From Halovenus salina (GTDB lineage: Archaea > Halobacteriota > Halobacteria > Halobacteriales > Haloarculaceae), in NCBI RefSeq assembly GCF_026410925.1, contig NZ_CP112972.1, positions 372,001-436,000 on the forward strand: a stretch of DNA of 64,000 bases, given 5' to 3'. The position numbers and the translations under genes were made by a program. Below the pieces are notes generated by a model. It worked only from the letters and a program-made list of their open reading frames with translations. It searched no databases and was not told the origin of the DNA. Shown one piece after another: positions 27,014 through 34,251 of the stretch (position 1 is its first letter; every line of letters starts with the position of its first letter).

Positions 27014-27565
27014 ATGGAGGAAACGCCGGAGGTTGCGGTACTCAGACTCGGCCACCGGCCGGGTCGAGACGAGCGGACGACCACACACGTCGGACTGACA
27101 GCGCGTGCGCTGGGGGCCGACCGTGTCATCCTCGCTGGCTCTGGGGCCGGACGCGGCGAGACAATCGAGGACATCACCGACCGCTTTGGCGGCCCCTTCT
27201 CGGTCGAGAGCACCGACGAGCCGATAGCGACTGTCGAGAACTGGGAGGGACCAGTCGTCCACCTGACGATGTACGGCCTGCCGATTCAGGAGGTCGAGGG
27301 CGAAATTCGAGACGTCGCCGGCATCGGAAGCGACGACACGGAAGACCTACTCGTCGTCGTCGGGGCCGAGAAGGTCCCCTTCGATGTCTACGAGGCGGCC
27401 GCGTTCAACGTTGCTGTTACGAACCAACCCCACTCCGAAATTGCGTCACTCGCCGTCTTTCTCGACCGACTCTTCGAGGGTCGGGAACTCGACCGAGAGT
27501 GGACCAACGCACAACAAGTCGTTGTCCCGAAGGCAGAGGGAAAACAGGTCACAGAGCCTGAGTGA
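27014..27565 (+). CDS. tRNA (cytidine(56)-2'-O)-methyltransferase Trm56
   Basis: This archaeal SPOUT-class enzyme methylates the ribose of C56 in the T-loop of tRNA using SAM. The N-terminus VLRLGHRPGRDERTTTHVGL (from about residue 9) is the family hallmark, and HLTMYG and VVVGAEKVP belong to the SAM-binding knot. The product has 183 residues, the normal length. The ATG at 27014 is chosen over a GTG at 27005. It is a single gene, divergent from SRP54. Confidence 0.95.
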   Translation: MEETPEVAVLRLGHRPGRDERTTTHVGLTARALGADRVILAGSGAGRGETIEDITDRFGGPFSVESTDEPIATVENWEGPVVHLTMYGLPIQEVEGEIRDVAGIGSDDTEDLLVVVGAEKVPFDVYEAAAFNVAVTNQPHSEIASLAVFLDRLFEGRELDREWTNAQQVVVPKAEGKQVTEPE

Positions 27566-27618
27566 GGGCCGTCGTGCGGAGTTGTCCCTGTCTCGCCACG
27601 ACACGCCGGGAACGAGAC

Positions 27619-27653
27619 TTTATATATACTCGTACCTACCTAGTTAGTACTAG
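27619..27653 (+). promoter_or_regulatory. Promoter and palindrome of the HTH-10 regulator
   Basis: A clear TATA box (TTTATATATA, 27618-27627) lies about 28 bp ahead of the ATG at 27656, so the transcript should be leaderless. Between them is CTAGT-TAGT-ACTAG (27640-27653), a palindrome with 5-bp arms over the expected transcription start. Autoregulation is possible. Confidence 0.5.
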
Positions 27654-27655
27654 AG

Positions 27656-30490
27656 ATGAGTCTCGACAGCGGGAGTCCCCAGCGGGTCGCGCCTGAACTG
27701 TTCGAACACGTCTCGGAGGGCGTGGTGGTAGTCGACGACGAGAATCAGGTGGTATACATCGACGAGACTGCGGGCGAGTTGCTCGATGTCGACCCCGACG
27801 GCGTGACCGACGGTTCAATCGATTCGCTGTTCGACAAGACGGACATTCCTGACGCGGTTCGTGCCGGTGATACCACGACCGTGGCGGTCAGCAGTACAAT
27901 CCCAGCCGACCTGACCGCGTCGGTACGACAGCTCGATACCGGTGTCGCGGTAATTCTGGACCGAGAGCGGAGCCGCCAGGAATCGATTCTCGCCCAGCTC
28001 CATGACGTGGCGTCGGCGCTCGCGTTGAACCGCGACGAGAAAATCCGCCGGATGCTCGAACTCGTCACCGAGCACCTCGGTGTGGAGTACGGCTTCGTCA
28101 CGCGTATCGCAGACGATACCCAGCGGATACTGCACAGCGTCGGTGACCATCCGGACCTGACGGCCGGAGCGTCAGCACCGCTGGCCGAGACGTACTGCCA
28201 GTATACGCTCGAAGACGGCGAGGCACAGACCGTTGAGGCCGCAAGCGAAGAGGGCTGGGGGGATGAGCCCGCCTATGAGCGATTCGAGCTCGAATGCTAC
28301 CTCGGCGTTGTTCTCTCGGTCGACGGCGACCAGTACGGCACCGTCTGCTTTGCCGACAGGAACCCCAAAGACGACGGCTTCGACGAGCACGACGAGTCCG
28401 TGGTCCAGGCGCTGGCGGATTGGCTGACGCTGATGCTCGAACGCGAGACATACGAGCAGGAGCTCAAACACCAGCAGGCGGTCGTCGAGAGCTTGCTCGA
28501 TAGTCTTCCGGACCCGGTGTACGCCTTCGACAAGGAGGAAACGCTCATCCAGTGGAACAAGCGCTTCGAGGAGATCACCGGCTACGGACCGGGAGAGATT
28601 GCAGATATCGAACCGACGGATATCATCACCGCTGAAGACAGCCAGCAGATGACCGAGATGTTCGACTCGGTGCTGTCGGGTGACCGGCTGTCGGCGGAGG
28701 CGATGCTCGAAACGAAGGAGGGAACACGGATTCCTTACGAGTTCTCGGCAGCGCCACTGTACGACGAGTCCGGAGAAATCACCGGCGTCACCGGTGTCGG
28801 CCGGGACGTGACCGAACGGAACATGCACCGCGAGCAACTCTCTGGTATTCTGGAGACGACTCGCTCGCTGATGCAGGCCCGGGACAGGCAACACGTCGGC
28901 GAACTCGCGGCCAACGCCGCCGCGGAGCTCGTCGACGAAAACGTCGCCCTCTTTCGCCTGTACGACGGCAACGCCCGGACGCTGGAGCCGATTGCGGCCA
29001 CCGAGGCAGCAGAACAAAAGCTAGGAGACCGCCCCACTTACGGCATCGATGAGGGATATCCCGGCACCGTCTTCGCCTCCGGCGAGCCGACAATCGTCGA
29101 TGACTTCGCCGTTATCGACAACGACTTCGAGTACGGCGACATCCGGTCGGCGATGTACTACCCCGTCGGTGTCCACGGGACGATAACGGTCGGCTCGACG
29201 GAGCCAAACGCCTTCGACGAGACCGACCAGAGCATCCTGGGACTGCTCGCGACGAGTGCGGCCGCAGCCTGCATGCGCGCGAAACGGACCCAGGAGATTC
29301 GAGAGGCCCGCGAGCAGTCCGACCGGCTGCTCGACCGCGTGAACGGCTTGGTCCAGAATACTGTCGAGGTACTGGTTCAGGCGCGGACACGCGACGAACT
29401 GGAGAGTAACGTTGTCACAGAACTCGCGGCGACAGAGCCCTACTCGTTTGCCTGGGTTGGCCAGCCCGACGTGACCACAGAAGAGCTGTTGCCGACTGCG
29501 TGGGACGGTGACGGCTCTCTGTCTGTCGACGGACAGCGGTTCGACCTCTCACGCGAGAACGAGCCGGTCGCTCGCGCATACCACGAGGGCACGACACAGG
29601 TACTCACCGATATGACCGAGGTGTACGGCCCGCTGTCCGATGTCGTCGCCGATAGCGACGTCGGGGCCGTCGTCATCATCCCACTCGTCTACAAGGACGC
29701 GACCTACGGGGTTCTCTCGGTGTGTGCTGACGACAGTGAGGTGTTCGACGAGCGCGAGCAGGTCATCCTGGATGCGCTTGGTCGGGCGGTGGCAAACGCA
29801 ATCAACGCGGTCGAGCGCGGCCGCATCCTCGACGCGACGGAGATTATCGAACTGGAGTTCGCCGTCGACAGCCCCGACCTCCTGTTTAACCGCCTTTCGG
29901 GCCCCACCGAGGGAACGCTCGAAGCGGTCGGTATCGACTATCGGTCCGACGGCGCAGTCCGGCTCTATCTTTCGGCCGAAGACGTCGACACCGAGGCATT
30001 CATCGAGCGGGCTCGCACTGACAGCGTGGTGCTTGAGATGACGACAATCGTCGACCACGAGGACGAGTGTCTCGTCGAGCTGGTCGTCGAGGAGTCGCTG
30101 CTGGCGGTGCTCGCCGAGTACGGGGCTGTCACCAAGGAGGTCATCGCCGAAGACGGGGGAGCCAGATTCACCGTCGAACTCCCCGCCGAAGCCGAGGCCA
30201 GAGAGCTGTTCGAGCTGGTCGAGTCGCGGTATCCCGGGACGGACCTGCTTGGGTACCACGAGCGCGAACGGGCCGTCGAGACCAGACAGGACTTCAAGGC
30301 GGCGCTGAGCGATCGCCTGACCGACAGACAGGAGACTGCGCTCAAGACAGCCTACCTTGGCGGCTTCTTCGACTGGCCCCGAGATATTGACGGCAACGAA
30401 CTCGCCGAGGCGATGGATATTGCCCGACCGACCTACCACCAGCACCTCCGGGCTGCACAGGCGAAGGTTTTCGAGGAACTGTTCGAGTAA
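27656..30490 (+). CDS. Multi-sensor regulator with PAS, GAF, bacterio-opsin activator and HTH-10 domains
   Basis: The 944-residue protein reads, in order: PAS (about 8-105), GAF (about 115-265), PAS (about 275-395, with DPVYAFDKEETLIQWNKRFE), a second GAF (about 400-540), a third GAF-like region (about 560-715), a bacterio-opsin activator domain (about 725-880) and a C-terminal HTH-10 (about 885-940, LTDRQETALKTAYLGGFFDW followed by LAEAMDIARPTYHQHLR). HTH-10 binds DNA; the PAS and GAF domains sense redox, light or small molecules. The founding member, Bat, activates bacteriorhodopsin genes, but this family is large and the target here is unknown. No histidine kinase or receiver domain is present. 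Confidence 0.92.
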   Translation: MSLDSGSPQRVAPELFEHVSEGVVVVDDENQVVYIDETAGELLDVDPDGVTDGSIDSLFDKTDIPDAVRAGDTTTVAVSSTIPADLTASVRQLDTGVAVILDRERSRQESILAQLHDVASALALNRDEKIRRMLELVTEHLGVEYGFVTRIADDTQRILHSVGDHPDLTAGASAPLAETYCQYTLEDGEAQTVEAASEEGWGDEPAYERFELECYLGVVLSVDGDQYGTVCFADRNPKDDGFDEHDESVVQALADWLTLMLERETYEQELKHQQAVVESLLDSLPDPVYAFDKEETLIQWNKRFEEITGYGPGEIADIEPTDIITAEDSQQMTEMFDSVLSGDRLSAEAMLETKEGTRIPYEFSAAPLYDESGEITGVTGVGRDVTERNMHREQLSGILETTRSLMQARDRQHVGELAANAAAELVDENVALFRLYDGNARTLEPIAATEAAEQKLGDRPTYGIDEGYPGTVFASGEPTIVDDFAVIDNDFEYGDIRSAMYYPVGVHGTITVGSTEPNAFDETDQSILGLLATSAAAACMRAKRTQEIREAREQSDRLLDRVNGLVQNTVEVLVQARTRDELESNVVTELAATEPYSFAWVGQPDVTTEELLPTAWDGDGSLSVDGQRFDLSRENEPVARAYHEGTTQVLTDMTEVYGPLSDVVADSDVGAVVIIPLVYKDATYGVLSVCADDSEVFDEREQVILDALGRAVANAINAVERGRILDATEIIELEFAVDSPDLLFNRLSGPTEGTLEAVGIDYRSDGAVRLYLSAEDVDTEAFIERARTDSVVLEMTTIVDHEDECLVELVVEESLLAVLAEYGAVTKEVIAEDGGARFTVELPAEAEARELFELVESRYPGTDLLGYHERERAVETRQDFKAALSDRLTDRQETALKTAYLGGFFDWPRDIDGNELAEAMDIARPTYHQHLRAAQAKVFEELFE

Positions 30491-30533
30491 CAGGACCCTG
30501 ATGTTTTTCTGCCTGGTGGCCGAACACTGAGGT

Positions 30534-30851
30534 ATGTCATACGACACAGTCAGTTACGACGAGGTCGAACCGCGCGCACCAGGCATGCACTTCCTCCGGA
30601 CCGAACTCGGCTGTGAGAACCTCGGATTCACCGTCCTCGATGCCGGAGAAGGGTGGGACGGGATGGAACACGACCACGCGGAAGACGGCCAGGAAGAGGT
30701 CTATCTGCTCGTCGATGGCTCGGGGGTACTGACAGTCGAGGGCGACGAAATCGACCTCGAACCCGGTGAGGCCGTTCGGGTCGACGCCGACGCGTCGCGC
30801 CAGCTCACCTTCGGCGAGGAGAGCACGATGGTCATCGCGGGCGCGCCCTGA
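30534..30851 (+). CDS. Small cupin-domain protein
   Basis: The 105-residue single-domain cupin has motif 1 around HDHAEDGQEEVYLLVDGSG (about 43-62) with two His and Glu ligands. Motif 2 is around LEPGEAVRVDADASRQL, where the usual His is absent. It is typical of small haloarchaeal cupins, which bind a metal or sugar-like ligand; the activity is not predictable. It starts 43 bp after the HTH-10 gene and could be read through from it, although a T-rich element near 30504 may be a terminator or its own promoter. Confidence 0.85.
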   Translation: MSYDTVSYDEVEPRAPGMHFLRTELGCENLGFTVLDAGEGWDGMEHDHAEDGQEEVYLLVDGSGVLTVEGDEIDLEPGEAVRVDADASRQLTFGEESTMVIAGAP

Positions 30852-30908
30852 GGACGGTTGCTTATCTGACGCTGGCGACAGTTTTTCTGAGGTTGATAAG
30901 TTCCGGTT

Positions 30909-30926
30909 GATATATACCCGCCGGGT
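30909..30926 (+). promoter_or_regulatory. Promoter of the actin homologue with an embedded palindrome
   Basis: A TATA-like tgatatata (30908-30916) sits about 30 bp ahead of the ATG at 30943, predicting a leaderless mRNA. It is immediately followed by the perfect palindrome ACCCG-C-CGGGT (30916-30926), which a DNA-binding protein could use to block the promoter. Confidence 0.45.
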
Positions 30927-30942
30927 GAGAACGCCACATCGT

Positions 30943-32028
30943 ATGAGTTCGCACGTGGACGCCGAAATCGAGGAGCTGTCGGCGGATATCGAGGTCGACG
31001 ACGACGAGCCCGTTCCAGTTGGAGTCAAACTAGGAAGTACACGAACAGTCATCGTTCTCCCCACCGAGGACGGCGACCTCAAGACGATACGGACGCTGAC
31101 CTGCCTCGCCCGCTACGAGGACGCCCTCACCGGCGAAGAGCAGTTCCTCTACGGTAACGAGGCCGCCCGCGAGTACCCCGACCGGGTTGAGTTCATGCTC
31201 CGGTCTGGGCTTCCCGAGGACGAGGATCGCGCCGAGTTGACCGAGCAGTTCTTCGAGGCGGTCATCGACTCCTACGACATCCCCGAGGAGAGCGCCGTCG
31301 TCTACGCGATTCCGACCATCGACAACCCTGCTGGACTGGACAACCTCAGTGAGGTTATCGAGAACAGCTCTATCGGAGCGGCGCTCATCGAGAGCTACCC
31401 CGAGTCGTTGTGTGGCTCGATTCCAGCCTTTGGCGACGACCTCCAGGCAATCGAAGAGATATTCATCGCTGTCAACATGGGTTCGACGAACCTCGAAGCC
31501 TCCGCGTACCGCCGCGGCGAGCAGATTTCACCTTTCACGACGGGTGCGGTGACCGGCAACGAGGTCGACCGCATCATCGCCAACTACGTCGAAGAGGAGA
31601 CCCAGGGCCGGGTCAACGTGGATGTCACGCAGGCCCGAGAGTACAAGGAGAACCACGCCGATTTCGACAGCTTCGAGCCCTTCACCGACATCATCCAACA
31701 ACCCGGCGGCGGCAGCCACGAGTTCACAATCGAGCGCTCTGTGATGGACGCCACGAACGAGTATCTCGACGAGGCCGTCGAGAAGTTCTCGAACACGTTC
31801 CTCTCACAGCTCGCGAACGACCACATGAAGATCTACCAGCTCGCGCTGGACCAGCCTATCGTCCTCACCGGCGGCATGGCATGTGTGCCGGGCATCGTCG
31901 ATGCCTTCGAGGAGCGTCTGGGCGAGGAACTCGGTCGAGACGTCGAGGCGATTACCGCGGACAGAGCAGACCTCGCCGCGACCGTCGGGGCCCAGCGAAT
32001 CGCCGCGCGACTCGCAGAAATCGAATAA
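30943..32028 (+). CDS. Archaeal actin homologue (salactin-like)
   Basis: The 361-residue protein has the actin/Hsp70/sugar-kinase fold: phosphate-1 loop VPVGVKLGSTRTVIV (24-38), phosphate-2 loop AVNMGSTNLEASAYRRGE (177-194) and adenosine motif VLTGGMACVPGIVD (307-320). It is an actin-family filament candidate and most resembles the haloarchaeal salactin described in Halobacterium, a dynamically unstable filament that forms at cell poles. It is not an FtsA or DnaK. An acidic N-terminal segment of about 23 residues precedes the fold. The ATG at 30943 fits the promoter; earlier in-frame codons lie inside the cupin gene. The next gene starts 6 bp after the stop. Confidence 0.85.
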   Translation: MSSHVDAEIEELSADIEVDDDEPVPVGVKLGSTRTVIVLPTEDGDLKTIRTLTCLARYEDALTGEEQFLYGNEAAREYPDRVEFMLRSGLPEDEDRAELTEQFFEAVIDSYDIPEESAVVYAIPTIDNPAGLDNLSEVIENSSIGAALIESYPESLCGSIPAFGDDLQAIEEIFIAVNMGSTNLEASAYRRGEQISPFTTGAVTGNEVDRIIANYVEEETQGRVNVDVTQAREYKENHADFDSFEPFTDIIQQPGGGSHEFTIERSVMDATNEYLDEAVEKFSNTFLSQLANDHMKIYQLALDQPIVLTGGMACVPGIVDAFEERLGEELGRDVEAITADRADLAATVGAQRIAARLAEIE

Positions 32029-32034
32029 TCATCG

Positions 32035-33348
32035 ATGTTCGGAACGAGCGGCATCCGTGGACCGGTCGGCGAGGAAGTGACTGCCTCGCTCGCGCTCTCG
32101 GTGGGCCGCGCACTCGGCGTCGACAACGAACGGGTCGTCATCGGACGAGACCCGAGAGACAGCGGCGCGGCGCTTCTGGATGCGCTGGCTGCGGGCCTGC
32201 GTGAATCCGGTGTCGACGTGGTAGATTTAGGAATCGCCGCAACGCCGACGATTGCACGCGCGGTGTCCTGGGAGGAGGCAGACGCCGGCGTCGCGGTGAC
32301 AGCCTCACACAACCCACCACAGGACAACGGTATCAAACTCTGGCAGCCGTCGGGCCAGGCGTTCGACGCCGGCCTTCGGCGAGCGATTACCGAGCGCGTC
32401 GAAAACGGCGACGCGGCGCTTGCCAGCTGGGACGCGTTCGGGACGCGGAGCCACCGTGACCACACCGCGACACATCGTGACCGTCTGGTCGAGGAGGTCA
32501 CTATCGAGGAACCGCTCTCGGTTGTCGTCGACGTCGGTAACGGAGCGGGCGGAGTTACCGTCGACGCACTCGACGCGCTCGGCTGTGCGGTCGAGACACT
32601 CAACGCACAGCCGGACGGTGCGTTTCCGGGCCGGCCCAGTGAGCCGACCGCAGAAAACTGTGAGTCACTGTGCGCGCTCGTCGCCAACAGCGACGCGGAC
32701 CTGGGCATTGCACACGACGGTGACGCCGACCGGATGCGCGCGGTGACAGAAGACGGCGAGTTCGTGGGTGGTGATACATTGCTGGCTCTCCTCGCTCGCG
32801 ACGCCACACAGGCCGGTGAGTCCGTCGCTGTTCCTGTCGACACGAGCCTCGCTGTCGAGGATCACCTTCGGGAGGCCGGCATCGAGACGACGCGAACTCC
32901 GGTCGGGGATGTCTACGTCGCAGAGCAAGCCAGTGAGGACGGCGTCGGGTTCGGTGGTGAGCCAAGCGGTGCGTGGATCTGGCCCGAGGTGACACTCTGT
33001 CCCGACGGGCCGCTGGCCGCCTGTCGCCTCGCCGCACTGGCTTCGGAGCAACCACTCTCAGCCCGCGTGGACGGGGTCGAGACGTATCCGATTCGCCGAG
33101 ACTCGATCGAGGTTGCTGACAAGGCGGCTGTGATGGCCGCTGTTCGTGAGCGCGTTACCACAGAATTCAAGAACGTATCCGCGACCGATGGCGTCCGAGT
33201 CGACCTAGACGGCGGTTGGTTCCTGTTGCGAGCGAGCGGAACTCAACCACTCGTCCGTCTCACAGCACAGGCGCGCGAGGAGCGTTGTGCTGAGGATATC
33301 TTCGAACAGGCACAGACAATCCTCTCATCGGTTCTCGAATCACTGTAA
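32035..33348 (+). CDS. Phosphoglucosamine/phosphomannomutase family enzyme
   Basis: This alpha-D-phosphohexomutase (437 residues) isomerises sugar 1- and 6-phosphates. Catalytic elements are the N-terminal FGTSGIRGP, the phosphoserine loop TASHNPPQDNG (Ser91), the Mg2+ loop DGDADR, the sugar loop GEPSGA and the phosphate-binding RASGTQPLVR near the C-terminus. Whether it works on glucosamine, mannose or glucose cannot be told. It starts 6 bp after the actin stop and is almost certainly in the same operon, linking a cytoskeletal protein with surface-sugar precursor supply. Confidence 0.9.
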   Translation: MFGTSGIRGPVGEEVTASLALSVGRALGVDNERVVIGRDPRDSGAALLDALAAGLRESGVDVVDLGIAATPTIARAVSWEEADAGVAVTASHNPPQDNGIKLWQPSGQAFDAGLRRAITERVENGDAALASWDAFGTRSHRDHTATHRDRLVEEVTIEEPLSVVVDVGNGAGGVTVDALDALGCAVETLNAQPDGAFPGRPSEPTAENCESLCALVANSDADLGIAHDGDADRMRAVTEDGEFVGGDTLLALLARDATQAGESVAVPVDTSLAVEDHLREAGIETTRTPVGDVYVAEQASEDGVGFGGEPSGAWIWPEVTLCPDGPLAACRLAALASEQPLSARVDGVETYPIRRDSIEVADKAAVMAAVRERVTTEFKNVSATDGVRVDLDGGWFLLRASGTQPLVRLTAQAREERCAEDIFEQAQTILSSVLESL

Positions 33349-33373
33349 CTGCACCGAGACCACAGAACGCGCG

Positions 33374-33532
33374 TTATCCTCGTCGCGTCGAGCGTGCCTG
33401 TCTCACGTCCGCGCCATCACGTATCTTGTCTTCACACTGTGGGCAGACTCTGGGCGCGTCGACGCCATTTGGTGTGAATACACGTGCATAATCCGCCGTT
33501 ACGAAAGCACCGCAGTTCTGGCATTCCGGCAT
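33374..33532 (-). CDS. Small zinc-ribbon protein (haloarchaeal DUF7563-type)
   Basis: The 52-residue protein has a four-cysteine zinc ribbon, with MPECQNCGAFVTADYARVF holding Cys4 and Cys7, and RVCPQCEDKIRDGADVR giving Cys30 and Cys33, followed by a basic tail. I recognise this as a conserved haloarchaeal small-protein family with no established function. The ATG at 33532 gives the conserved N-terminus; an in-frame ATG at 33559 would add 9 residues. It converges on the phosphomutase with a 25-bp gap. Confidence 0.8.
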   Translation of the reverse strand: MPECQNCGAFVTADYARVFTPNGVDAPRVCPQCEDKIRDGADVRQARSTRRG

Positions 33533-33617
33533 ACGTATATTCTTACGTAACTCAGTCATCTTAACTATTGGTGGTATGGTACTGATACACGACCGGAACA
33601 TAACATCCAAGAAGGCG

Positions 33618-34202
33618 TTACGACGGGAAGTGGGCAGTTGTTTCTCCCGATTCGTCCAGCTCGATGACACGTTCAAACATCGACCGATATTCATCGATAA
33701 TGCCATCTTCGTGGACGCCACGTGCGAGATGGAAGAGTCCAACGGCGTCGTGACTCTCGATGAGGCCTAACAGCGCGTGAACGGCCTCGCGAGTCTGCTG
33801 TTCGCCCGCGTAGTAAATCATCTCAGTTATCGAGTCGACGCTCACCCGGCGCTTTCCGTCGGTGGATTCGAGGAACTGTCCGGTCTCTTCGACGATGCTG
33901 TCGAGGTCTTCTGGTGTCGAAATGTAGCGGATGTGCTCGCTCTGTCGTCGTGTGTAGCCTCTGTCTGCCGAGACCGCGTCGAGGATTGTTGCATTCGACT
34001 CCCCGATTTCGTAGTGGTCGAGCTTCTGTTCGACCTCACGGGCGGTCGTCCGTGTGGAGACTGCGAGCAACTCGTCGGTGTCTGTTTTCAGAAAGTTCGT
34101 ATCGATACGGTCTGTCTCACCTGTACTCGGATGGACGAGCAAGATACTGCTTCCTGCTGGAATCGACTCCGGCGTGTTCTCTAGCTCCAGTGAATACTCC
34201 AT
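33618..34202 (-). CDS. KaiC/RecA-like haloarchaeal protein with degenerate P-loop (DUF7504-type)
   Basis: The product has 194 residues. The N-terminal part (SLELENTPESIPAGSSILLV, then HPSTGETD) sits where KaiC/RecA-like proteins have a Walker A, but the GxxxxGKS/T sequence is missing. A later GKRRVSVDSITEMIYYAGE resembles the Walker-B strand and the following helix (VDSITEM). It probably does not hydrolyse ATP and may act in signalling, as proposed for degenerate KaiC-like proteins in haloarchaea. It starts 49 bp after the Mrr-like gene stop on the same strand and may be co-transcribed. The family assignment is from memory of sequence style, so confidence is moderate. Confidence 0.65.
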   Translation of the reverse strand: MEYSLELENTPESIPAGSSILLVHPSTGETDRIDTNFLKTDTDELLAVSTRTTAREVEQKLDHYEIGESNATILDAVSADRGYTRRQSEHIRYISTPEDLDSIVEETGQFLESTDGKRRVSVDSITEMIYYAGEQQTREAVHALLGLIESHDAVGLFHLARGVHEDGIIDEYRSMFERVIELDESGETTAHFPS

Positions 34203-34251
34203 GTCGTGAACAACCGGATGGAACGGTCTTAAGTATTTGTGAGTAGCATCG

